Notes under the pieces: model-generated | What the model was told of the DNA's origin: nothing | The model's input: the letters and a program-made list of their open reading frames with translations, nothing else | Database searches by the model: none | Made by a program: the position numbers and the translations under genes | Source of the DNA: Phalacrocorax aristotelis | Lineage: Eukaryota > Chordata > Aves > Suliformes > Phalacrocoracidae | Assembly (NCBI RefSeq): GCF_949628215.1 | Contig: NW_027441250.1 | Span: 59,089 to 123,088, forward strand | Length of the DNA: 64,000 nt | Reading direction: 5' to 3' | Shown here: positions 22,835 through 33,565 of the stretch, one piece after another | Numbering within the stretch: position 1 is the stretch's first letter | How the letters are laid out: every line of letters starts with the position of its first letter

Positions 22835-22859
22835 CCTGGGCACCGGAGGGGTGCCCAGG
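22835..22859 (+). other. Conserved 10-bp hairpin near the unit boundary
   Basis: CCTGGGCACC, loop GGAGG, then GGTGCCCAGG: a perfect 10-bp inverted repeat. It recurs in every complete array unit, about 12 bp before the next phase word. The decayed copy near 3,978 keeps only the central 'gcaccggagg'. It could fold as RNA or extrude as DNA; no function is shown. Confidence 0.6.
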
Positions 22860-22870
22860 CACAGGGTGAG

Positions 22871-25021
22871 CGGTGACGGGTGGGCTGAAGCGTAGCGATT
22901 CGTCCTGAGGGGTCGCGTTGCAGGTGGTTGCGAGCAACGTGCGTTTGGCTCTTGCAGGTGGTGGGCGAGCCTCAAGACGGCAACCGGATCTGATGGAGGC
23001 CAGGCAGGTGAGCTGTCGAGGAAAAGGTGTGTGTCTGAGATGGGGGGGGGGGGGGGGGGGTTTGTGCGGGTATCCTGAGACTCCCGCAGCACGTGAGCGG
23101 GTCCTTTTTTGCTTGGGTTCTTGCAGGTGCCGCACGCAGGCTTCGGAGGGGAGACGCCGCGTGCCGCCGAGAGGTCCGAGAGGTGAGGGGCTTGAAGGCC
23201 AGGCGGCTGTTTGAGAGCAAGGTGTCGTACGGCCACTCAGTTGAAGCGTTTGTCTCTGGTTTTGCAGGTTGTTGTGCGCCGGCTGCCTTTGGGCCTGGAT
23301 GCGCGTTTGAGGTGAGCTGGGTCGCAGAGGGGAGGGGCGCGGGGCTGGTGTGGTTCGTTCTTCCTTTTTTGGCGGAGCGACGGTAACTTTGTGTGCCCTG
23401 TGGTATCTCTAGGGGCCGCAGGGGATGGCGTTCGTCCTCGTCCGGAACGGGCACGGAGCAGCCGGGTGAGCGGAGCAGCCGGGCGCGCGTGAGGTGGTGG
23501 GCGTTGCGGGGGTAGGTCCTTGTGGAGTGATGGGATGCCGGCTGACAGGGCTGCTGTGTGTGTATTGTTGTTGTTTTTGTTTAGGTGATGAAAAGGCACC
23601 TGGCACGTGGAGGACCGATGCAGTGGGCTGACCGTGCGCTTGTTCTTCTGAAGGATGGGTGGACCGAGACTCTCGGCCCCTTGAAAGCTAGGTTGAGGCA
23701 ACGGTGCTGGGGAAGGGGTTGGGGGAGGCAGGGGTTTTAAGGATGGTGCAGCGGAGCGGGCTGTCCGGGAAGCGGTCCCCTTTGAGAGCAGGGAAAAGGA
23801 GCGGGTTCCTCTTCAATGTGACGGGAACGTGTGCCGGGCAGGGCGGTTCCAGGCTGTGTGCGTTATTGTGCAGTGTGTGTGTTTCGTGTTGGGTGCCTCC
23901 GACCTTCCTCGGGTCTCGGTTGCTCTCTTTGTTCTTTAGGAGCCAGGCAGGTGCCTCGGCAGCGTTAGTAGGGCCCGGCGAGGCCCTAGTCGTGGGCTCG
24001 GCGCCCGTCGGGCGCTTCTCTTTTGGCGTCGCAAGCTTCGGGCGTGGATCGTTTTGGCGTCTCGGACGGGCGTCTTGGGCGGCGTCGTTCCCGGCTGCGT
24101 GAGCAGCGCCGCTCTGTCGCTGTGAGTTTTTTGGGGCTGGCATTTCTTCCTTGCATCCTTAGGCGGTTAGGTCTTGAAGCTGGGCTGGTTGCACGTCCGT
24201 CGTCTCGGTTGCGAGAGGAAGCTCTTGTCACGGGCCGCGAAGCTGTCGGCGTGCTCTGGCGTTGCCGTAGGGCCTGCTGACGTCACCGTCGGGGTCCCGC
24301 AGGCGGTCTTGCCGGACGGGGGGTTTCTGTCTGGGTGTCGTCGTTCTCTCCGAGAGCTGCCTCTCATCCTTCGGGGCGCGTTGGCTGTAGCGTTCTGTGT
24401 AGCGTTGTTCTGCGTTTGTCTTGGAGCCGCCCTGCCCGGGGATGTAGAGTCAGGGCAAGGCGGGTGGTGCTGGCATCTAGGGATGCGCCCAGGCTTTGGC
24501 GGGGGTGGGGGGGAAGGAATTTTGCAGCCGTCTTGGATCGACTGGCTGTTGTCGGTGGGTGAGGGAAGTAATTCCTGTTGGGTTTTGTGGGCCCCCAGGG
24601 AACAACCGTAGGTGTCTGGGGGAGGGAGCTAGAGCCTTAGCTGAGCAGGTAGCGTGTCAAGGGTGTTCTGGCTTGTCTGTGTGCTGGGCTTAATGTTTGA
24701 TGTATTGTGCTCATGTTTAAGAGCCGCCCTAGTTGGGCTCTCGAGGGGTGTTCCTACGTGCGATCGAGACCTGCGTCGTGGTTCAGCTGTCGCTGTGCAT
24801 GCAGGTGACGTGTTTGGCATCGGTTTGGCAGGTGCCGAGGGAGGAGTGGTGCAGGGTGATGGAGGACGGCGCTGTAAGCGGGTGAGTTGGTGTGCGGTGT
24901 ATCTGGAGGGAAGATGTGGCTGTTGGCTCTATGAGCCCGTTGTGGTAATTTTTCTTTGTGGACGCGTGTGAGGAGCCGAGCGGGACCTGGGCACCGGAGG
25001 GGTGCCCAGGCACAGGGTGAG
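22871..25021 (+). repeat. Satellite unit 2 (2151 bp)
   Basis: Differs from the 2138-bp form mainly by a 19-G tract at 23,042-23,060. Otherwise canonical. Confidence 0.95.
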
Positions 25022-27159
25022 CGGTGACGGGTGGGCTGAAGCGTAGCGATTCGTCCTGAGGGGTCGCGTTGCAGGTGGTTGCGAGCAACGTGCGTTTGGC
25101 TCTTGCAGGTGGTGGGCGAGCCTCAAGACGGCAACCGGATCTGATGGAGGCCAGGCAGGTGAGCTGTCGAGGAAAAGGTGCGTGTCTGAGATGGGGGGTT
25201 TGTGCGGGTATCCTGAGACTCCCGCAGCACGTGAGCGGGTCCTTTTTTGCTTGGGTTCTTGCAGGTGCCGCACGCAGGCTTCGGAGGGGAGACGCCGCGT
25301 GCCGACGAGAGGTCCGAGAGGTGAGGGGCTTGAAGGCCAGGCGGCTGTTTGAGAGCAAGGTGTCGTACGGCCACTCAGTTGAAGCGTTTGTCTCTGGTTT
25401 TGCAGGTTGTTGTGCGCCGGCTGCGTTTGGGCCTGGATGCGCGTTTGAGGTGAGCTGGGTCGCAGAGGGGAGGGGCGCGGGGCTGGTGTGGTTCGTTCTT
25501 CCTTTTTTGGCGGAGCGACGGTAACTTTGTGTGCCCTGTGGTATCTCTAGGGGCCGCAGGGGATGGCGTTCGTCCTCGTCCGGAACGGGCACGGAGCAGC
25601 CGGGTGAGCGGAGCAGCCGGGCGCGCGTGAGGTGGGGGGCGTTGCGGGGGTAGGTCCTTGTGGAGTGATGGGATGCCGGCTGACAGGGCTGCTGTGTGTG
25701 TATTGTTGTTGTTTTTGTTTAGGTGATGAAAAGGCACCTGGCACGTGGAGGACCGATGCAGTGGGCTGACCGTGCGCTTGTTCTTCTGAAGGATGGGTGG
25801 ACCGAGACTCTCGGCCCCTTGAAAGCTAGGTTGAGGCAACGGTGCTGGGGAAGGGGTTGGGGGAGGCAGGGGTTTTAAGGATGGTGCAGCGGAGCGGGCT
25901 GTCCGGGAAGCGGTCCCCTTTGAGAGCAGGGAAAAGGAGCGGGTTCGTCTTCAATGTGACGGGAACGTGTGCCGGGCAGGGCGGTTCCAGGCTGTGTGCG
26001 TTATTGTGCAGTGTGTGTGTTTCGTGTTGGGTGCCTCCGACCTTCCTCGGGTCTCGGTTGCTCTCTTTGTTCTTTAGGAGCCAGGCAGGTGCCTCGGCAG
26101 CGTTAGTAGGGCCCGGCGAGGCCCTAGTCGTGGGCTCGGCGCCCGTCGGGCGCTTCTCTTTTGGCGTCGCAAGCTTCGGGCGTGGATCGTTTTGGCGTCT
26201 CGGACGGGCGTCTTGGGCGGCGTCGTTCCCGGCTGCGTGAGCAGCGCCGCTCTGTCGCTGTGAGTTTTTTGGGGCTGGCATTTCTTCCTTGCATCCTTAG
26301 GCGGTTAGGTCTTGAAGCTGGGCTGGTTGCACGTCCGTCGTCTCGGTTGCGAGAGGAAGCTCTTGTCACGGGCCGCGAAGCTGTCGGCGTGCTCTGGCGT
26401 TGCCGTAGGGCCTGCTGACGTCACCGTCGGGGTCCCGCAGGCGGTCTTGCCGGACGGGGGGTTTCTGTCTGGGTGTCGTCGTTCTCTCCGAGAGCTGCCT
26501 CTCATCCTTCGGGGCGCGTTGGCTGTAGCGTTCTGTGTAGCGTTGTTCTGCGTTTGTCTTGGAGCCGCCCTGCCCGGGGATGTAGAGTCAGGGCAAGGCG
26601 GGTGGTGCTGGCATCTAGGGATGCGCCCAGGCTTTGGCGGGGGTGGGGGGGAAGGAATTTTGCAGCCGTCTTGGATCGACTGGCTGTTGTCGGTGGGTGA
26701 GGGAAGTAATTCCTGTTGGGTTTTGTGGGCCCCCAGGGAACAACCGTAGGTGTCTGGGGGAGGGAGCTAGAGCCTTAGCTGAGCAGGTAGCGTGTCAAGG
26801 GTGTTCTGGCTTGTCTGTGTGCTGGGCTTAATGTTTGATGTATTGTGCTCATGTTTAAGAGCCGCCCTAGTTGGGCTCTCGAGGGGTGTTCCTACGTGCG
26901 ATCGAGACCTGCGTCGTGGTTCAGCTGTCGCTGTGCATGCAGGTGACGTGTTTGGCATCGGTTTGGCAGGTGCCGAGGGAGGAGTGGTGCAGGGTGATGG
27001 AGGACGGCGCTGTAAGCGGGTGAGTTGGTGTGCGGTGTATCTGGAGGGAAGATGTGGCTGTTGGCTCTATGAGCCCGTTGTGGTAATTTTTCTTTGTGGA
27101 CGCGTGTGAGGAGCCGAGCGGGACCTGGGCACCGGAGGGGTGCCCAGGCACAGGGTGAG
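25022..27159 (+). repeat. Satellite unit 3 (2138 bp, canonical)
   Basis: Short G6 tract near 25,193. It shares with unit 4 the change 'gggttcgtcttc' (others read 'gggttcctcttc'). A convenient reference unit. Confidence 0.95.
25109..25603 (+). other. Ladder of acceptor/short segment/donor cassettes (unit 3 example)
   Basis: Four successive segments are preceded by a pyrimidine- or T-rich tract ending in AG and followed by a GTGAG donor: 25,109-25,158 (50 nt), 25,265-25,320 (56), 25,406-25,449 (44) and 25,551-25,603 (53). A further acceptor (TTTTTGTTTAG) follows at 25,722. A fifth cassette ends the preceding unit (24,832-24,881, 50 nt, donor GTGAGT). Gaps between them are about 85-125 nt except across the unit boundary. 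All five lengths are 2 modulo 3. Joining them gives no sustained reading frame. They look like microexons of a possible non-coding transcript, or of a gene fragment from which the satellite arose. Confidence 0.35.
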
Positions 27160-29284
27160 CGGTGACGGGTGGGCTGAAGCGTAGCGATTCGTCCTGAGGG
27201 GTCGCGTTGCAGGTGGTTGCGAGCAACGTGCGTTTGGCTCTTGCAGGTGGTGGGCGAGCCTCAAGACGGCAACCGGATCTGATGGAGGCCAGGCAGGTGA
27301 GCTGTCGAGGAAAAGGTGCGTGTCTGAGATGGGGGGTTTGTGCGGGTATCCTGAGACTCCCGCAGCACGTGAGCGGGTCCTTTTTTGCTTGGGTTCTTGC
27401 AGGTGCCGCACGCAGGCTTCGGAGGGGAGACGCCGCGTGCCGCCGAGAGGTCCGAGAGGTGAGGGGCTTGAAGGCCAGGCGGCTGTTTGAGAGCAAGGTG
27501 TCGTACGGCCACTCAGTTGAAGCGTTTGTCTCTGGTTTTGCAGGTTGTTGTGCGCCGGCTGCGTTTGGGCCTGGATGCGCGTTTGAGGTGAGCTGGGGCG
27601 CAGAGGGGAGGGGCGCGGGGCTGGTGTGGTTCGTTCTTCCTTTTTTGGCGGAGCGACGGTAACTTTGTGTGCCCTGTGGTATCTCTAGGGGCCGCAGGGG
27701 ATGGCGTTCGTCCTCGTCCGGAACGGGCACGGAGCAGCCGGGTGAGCGGAGCAGCCGGGCGCGCGTGAGGTGGGGGGCGTTGCGGGGGTAGGTCCTTGTG
27801 GAGTGATGGGATGCCGGCTGACAGGGCTGCTGTGTGTGTATTGTTGTTGTTTTTGTTTAGGTGATGAAAAGGCACCTGGCACGTGGAGGACCGATGCAGT
27901 GGGCTGACCGTGCGCTTGTTCTTCTGAAGGATGGGTGGACCGAGACTCTCGGCCCCTTGAAAGCTAGGTTGAGGCAACGGTGCTGGGGAAGGGGTTGGGG
28001 GAGGCAGGGGTTTTAAGGATGGTGCAGCGGAGCGGGCTGTCCGGGAAGCGGTCCCCTTTGAGAGCAGGGAAAAGGAGCGGGTTCGTCTTCAATGTGACGG
28101 GAACGTGTGCCGGGCAGGGCGGTTCCAGGCTGTGTGCGTTATTGTGCAGTGTGTGTGTTTCGTGTTGGGTGCCTCCGACCTTCCTCGGGTCTCGGTTGCT
28201 CTCTTTGTTCTTTAGGAGCCAGGCAGGTGCCTCGGCAGCGTTAGTAGGGCCCGGCGAGGCCCTAGTCGTGGGCTCGGCGCCCGTCGGGCGCTTCTCTTTT
28301 GGCGTCGCAAGCTTCGGGCGTGGATCGTTTTGGCGTCTTGGGCGGCGTCGTTCCCGGCTGCGTGAGCAGCGCCGCTCTGTCGCTGTGAGTTTTTTGGGGC
28401 TGGCATTTCTTCCTTGCATCCTTAGGCGGTTAGGTCTTGAAGCTGGGCTGGTTGCACGTCCGTCGTCTCGGTTGCGAGAGGAAGCTCTTGTCACGGGCCG
28501 CGAAGCTGTCGGCGTGCTCTGGCGTTGCCGTAGGGCCTGCTGACGTCACCGTCGGGGTCCCGCAGGCGGTCTTGCCGGACGGGGGGTTTCCGTCTGGGTG
28601 TCGTCGTTCTCTCCGAGAGCTGCCTCTCATCCTTCGGGGCGCGTTGGCTGTAGCATTCTGTGTAGCGTTGTTCTGTGTTTGTCTTGGAGCCGCCCTGCCC
28701 GGGGATGTAGAGTCAGGGCAAGGCGGGTGGTGCTGGCATCTAGGGATGCGCCCAGGCTTTGGCGGGGGTGGGGGGGAAGGAATTTTGCAGCCGTCTTGGA
28801 TCGACTGGCTGTTGTCGGTGGGTGAGGGAAGTAATTCCTGTTGGGTTTTGTGGGCCCCCAGGGAACAACCGTAGGTGTCTGGGGGAGGGAGCTAGAGCCT
28901 TAGCTGAGCAGGTAGCGTGTCAAGGGTGTTCTGGCTTGTCTGTGTGCTGGGCTTAATGTTTGATGTATTGTGCTCATGTTTAAGAGCCGCCCTAGTTGGG
29001 CTCTCGAGGGGTGTTCCTACGTGCGATCGAGACCTGCGTCGTGGTTCAGCTGTCGCTGTGCATGCAGGTGACGTGTTTGGCATCGGTTTGGCAGGTGCCG
29101 AGGGAGGAGTGGTGCAGGGTGATGGAGGACGGCGCTGTAAGCGGGTGAGTTGGTGTGCGGTGTATCTGGAGGGAAGATGTGGCTGTTGGCTCTATGAGCC
29201 CGTTGTGGTAATTTTTCTTTGTGGACGTGTGTGAGGAGCCGAGCGGGACCTGGGCACCGGAGGGGTGCCCAGGCACAGGGTGAG
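27160..29284 (+). repeat. Satellite unit 4 (2125 bp, 13-bp deletion)
   Basis: Lacks 13 bp between two GCGTC direct repeats near 28,334, consistent with slippage. G6 tract. First unit of the deletion block (units 4-7). Confidence 0.95.
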
Positions 29285-31424
29285 CGGTGACGGGTGGGCT
29301 GAAGCGTAGCGATTCGTCCTGAGGGGTCGCGTTGCAGGTGGTTGCGAGCAACGTGCGTTTGGCTCTTGCAGGTGGTGGGCGAGCCTCAAGACGGCAACCG
29401 GATCTGATGGAGGCCAGGCAGGTGAGCTGTCGAGGAAAAGGTGCGTGTCTGAGATGGGGGGGGGGGGGGGAGGGGGTTTGTGTGGGTATCCTGAGACTCC
29501 CGCAGCACGTGAGCGGGTCCTTTTTTGCTTGGGTTCTTGCAGGTGCCGCACGCAGGCTTCGGAGGGGAGACGCCGCGTGCCGCCGAGAGGTCCGAGAGGT
29601 GAGGGGCTTGAAGGCCAGGCGGCTGTTTGAGAGCAAGGTGTCGTACGGCCACTCAGTTGAAGCGTTTGTCTCTGGTTTTGCAGGTTGTTGTGCGCCGGCT
29701 GCGTTTGGGCCTGGATGCGCGTTTGAGGTGAGCTGGGGCGCAGAGGGGAGGGGCGCGGGGCTGGTGTGGTTCGTTCTTCCTTTTTTGGCGGAGCGACGGT
29801 AACTTTGTGTGCCCTGTGGTATCTCTAGGGGCCGCAGGGGATGGCGTTCGTCCTCGTCCGGAACGGGCACGGAGCAGCCGGGTGAGCGGAGCAGCCGGGC
29901 GCGCGTGAGGTGGGGGGCGTTGCGGGGGTAGGTCCTTGTGGAGTGATGGGATGCCGGCTGACAGGGCTGCTGTGTGTGTATTGTTGTTGTTTTTGTTTAG
30001 GTGATGAAAAGGCACCTGGCACGTGGAGGACCGATGCAGTGGGCTGACCGTGCGCTTGTTCTTCTGAAGGATGGGTGGACCGAGACTCTCGGCCCCTTGA
30101 AAGCTAGGTTGAGGCAACGGTGCTGGGGAAGGGGTTGGGGGAGGCAGGGGTTTTAAGGATGGTGCAGCGGAGCGGGCTGTCCGGGAAGCGGTCCCCTTTG
30201 AGAGCAGGGAAAAGGAGCGGGTTCCTCTTCAATGTGACGGGAACGTGTGCCGGGCAGGGCGGTTCCAGGCTGTGTGCGTTATTGTGCAGTGTGTGTGTTT
30301 CGTGTTGGGTGCCTCCGACCTTCCTCGGGTCTCGGTTGCTCTCTTTGTTCTTTAGGAGCCAGGCAGGTGCCTCGGCAGCGTTAGTAGGGCCCGGCGAGGC
30401 CCTAGTCGTGGGCTCGGCGCCCGTCGGGCGCTTCTCTTTTGGCGTCGCAAGCTTCGGGCGTGGATCGTTTTGGCGTCTTGGGCGGCGTCGTTCCCGGCTG
30501 CGTGAGCAGCGCCGCTCTGTCGCTGTGAGTTTTTTGGGGCTGGCATTTCTTCCTTGCATCCTTAGGCGGTTAGGTCTTGAAGCTGGGCTGGTTGCACGTC
30601 CGTCGCCTCGGTTGTGAGAGGAAGCTCTTGTCACGGGCCGCGAAGCTGTCGGCGTGCTCTGGCGTTGCCGTAGGGCCTGCTGACGTCACCGTCGGGGTCC
30701 CGCAGGCGGTCTTGCCGGACGGGGGGTTTCTGTCTGGGTGTCGTCGTTCTCTCCGAGAGCTGCCTCTCATCCTTCGGGGCGCGTTGGCTGTAGCGTTCTG
30801 TGTAGCGTTGTTCTGTGTTTGTCTTGGAGCCGCCCTGCCCGGGGATGTAGAGTCAGGGCAAGGCGGGTGGTGCTGGCATCTAGGGATGCGCCCAGGCTTT
30901 GGCGGGGGTGGGGGGGAAGGAATTTTGCAGCCGTCTTGGATCGACTGGCTGTTGTCGGTGGGTGAGGGAAGTAATTCCTGTTGGGTTTTGTGGGCCCCCA
31001 GGGAACAACCGTAGGTGTCTGGGGGAGGGAGCTAGAGCCTTAGCTGAGCAGGTAGCGTGTCAAGGGTGTTCTGGCTTGTCTGTGTGCTGGGCTTAATGTT
31101 TGATGTATTGTGCTCATGTTTAAGAGCCGCCCTAGTTGGGCTCTCGAGGGGTGTTCCTACGTGCGATCGAGACCTGCGTCGTGGTTCAGCTGTCGCTGTG
31201 CATGCAGGTGACGTGTTTGGCATCGGTTTGGCAGGTGCCGAGGGAGGAGTGGTGCAGGGTGATGGAGGACGGCGCTGTAAGCGGGTGAGTTGGTGTGCGG
31301 TGTATCTGGAGGGAAGATGTGGCTGTTGGCTCTATGAGCCCGTTGTGGTAATTTTTCTTTGTGGACGTGTGTGAGGAGCCGAGCGGGACCTGGGCACCGG
31401 AGGGGTGCCCAGGCACAGGGTGAG
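29285..31424 (+). repeat. Satellite unit 5 (2140 bp)
   Basis: 13-bp deletion plus an expanded G15-A-G5 tract at 29,456-29,476. It shares several substitutions with units 6 and 7 (for example 'cgtcgcctcggttgtgag'). Confidence 0.95.
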
Positions 31425-33565
31425 CGGTGACGGGTGGGCTGAAGCGTAGCGATTCGTCCTGAGGGGTCGCGTTGCAGGTGGTTGCGAGCAACGTGCGTTT
31501 GGCTCTTGCAGGTGGTGGGCGAGCCTCAAGACGGCAACCGGATCTGATGGAGGCCAGGCAGGTGAGCTGTCGAGGAAAAGGTGCGTGTCTGAGATGGGGG
31601 GGGGGGGGGGGAGGGGGTTTGTGTGGGTATCCTGAGACTCCCGCAGCACGTGAGCGGGTCCTTTTTTGCTTGGGTTCTTGCAGGTGCCGCACGCAGGCTT
31701 CGGAGGGGAGACGCCGCGTGCCGCCGAGAGGTCCGAGAGGTGAGGGGCTTGAAGGCCAGGCGGCTGTTTGAGAGCAAGGTGTCGTACGGCCACTCAGTTG
31801 AAGCGTTTGTCTCTGGTTTTGCAGGTTGTTGTGCGCCGGCTGCGTTTGGGCCTGGATGCGCGTTTGAGGTGAGCTGGGGCGCAGAGGGGAGGGGCGCGGG
31901 GCTGGTGTGGTTCGTTCTTCCTTTTTTGGCGGAGCGACGGTAACTTTGTGTGCCCTGTGGTATCTCTAGGGGCCGCAGGGGATGGCGTTCGTCCTCGTCC
32001 GGAACGGGCACGGAGCAGCCGGGTGAGCGGAGCAGCCGGGCGCGCGTGAGGTGGGGGGCGTTGCGGGGGTAGGTCCTTGTGGAGTGATGGGATGCCGGCT
32101 GACAGGGCTGCTGTGTGTGTATTGTTGTTGTTTTTGTTTAGGTGATGAAAAGGCACCTGGCACGTGGAGGACCGATGCAGTGGGCTGACCGTGCGCTTGT
32201 TCTTCTGAAGGATGGGTGGACCGAGACTCTCGGCCCCTTGAAAGCTAGGTTGAGGCAACGGTGCTGGGGAAGGGGTTGGGGGAGGCAGGGGTTTTAAGGA
32301 TGGTGCAGCGGAGCGGGCTGTCCGGGAAGCGGTCCCCTTTGAGAGCAGGGAAAAGGAGCGGGTTCCTCTTCAATGTGACGGGAACGTGTGCCGGGCAGGG
32401 CGGTTCCAGGCTGTGTGCGTTATTGTGCAGTGTGTGTGTTTCGTGTTGGGTGCCTCCGACCTTCCTCGGGTCTCGGTTGCTCTCTTTGTTCTTTAGGAGC
32501 CAGGCAGGTGCCTCGGCAGCGTTAGTAGGGCCCGGCGAGGCCCTAGTCGTGGGCTCGGCGCCCGTCGGGCGCTTCTCTTTTGGCGTCGCAAGCTTCGGGC
32601 GTGGATCGTTTTGGCGTCTTGGGCGGCGTCGTTCCCGGCTGCGTGAGCAGCGCCGCTCTGTCGCTGTGAGTTTTTTGGGGCTGGCATTTCTTCCTTGCAT
32701 CCTTAGGCGGTTAGGTCTTGAAGCTGGGCTGGTTGCACGTCCGTCGCCTCGGTTGTGAGAGGAAGCTCTTGTCACGGGCCGCGAAGCTGTCGGCGTGCTC
32801 TGGCGTTGCCGTAGGGCCTGCTGACGTCACCGTCGGGGTCCCGCAGGCGGTCTTGCCGGACGGGGGGTTTCTGTCTGGGTGTCGTCGTTCTCTCCGAGAG
32901 CTGCCTCTCATCCTTCGGGGCGCGTTGGCTGTAGCGTTCTGTGTAGCGTTGTTCTGTGTTTGTCTTGGAGCCGCCCTGCCCGGGGATGTAGAGTCAGGGC
33001 AAGGCGGGTGGTGCTGGCATCTAGGGATGCGCCCAGGCTTTGGCGGGGGTGGGGGGGAAGGAATTTTGCAGCCGTCTTGGATCGACTGGCTGTTGTCGGT
33101 GGGTGAGGGAAGTAATTCCTGTTGGGTTTTGTGGGCCCCCAGGGAACAACCGTAGGTGTCTGGGGGAGGGAGCTAGAGCCTTAGCTGAGCAGGTAGCGTG
33201 TCAAGGGTGTTCTGGCTTGTCTGTGTGCTGGGCTTAATGTTTGATGTATTGTGCTCATGTTTAAGAGCCGCCCTAGTTGGGCTCTCGAGGGGTGTTCCTA
33301 CGTGCGATCGAGACCTGCGTCGTGGTTCAGCTGTCGCTGTGCATGCAGGTGACGTGTTTGGCATCGGTTTGGCAGGTGCCGAGGGAGGAGTGGTGCAGGG
33401 TGATGGAGGACGGCGCTGTAAGCGGGTGAGTTGGTGTGCGGTGTATCTGGAGGGAAGATGTGGCTGTTGGCTCTATGAGCCCGTTGTGGTAATTTTTCTT
33501 TGTGGACGTGTGTGAGGAGCCGAGCGGGACCTGGGCACCGGAGGGGTGCCCAGGCACAGGGTGAG
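31425..33565 (+). repeat. Satellite unit 6 (2141 bp)
   Basis: Nearly identical to unit 5; G16-A-G5 tract from 31,596. 13-bp deletion present. Confidence 0.95.

Larger units (their letters stand above)
20721..22870 (+). repeat. Satellite unit 1 (2150 bp), left-most homogeneous unit
   Basis: Carries the longest G-tract of the window (24 G at 20,892-20,915, followed by TT instead of TTT), an expanded GTT microsatellite near 21,419-21,435 (+6 bp), and lacks 11 bp of the duplicated 'tttggc' segment near 22,677. These differences together account for its length exactly. Confidence 0.95.

Noticed and set aside
24783-25592. 269-274-codon minus-strand frames, and 333-codon forms in type B units
   Set aside because: Composition-driven (GC-rich, few stops on the complementary strand) and Pro/Arg-rich without domains. 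The 333-codon version is created by the 95-bp duplication.
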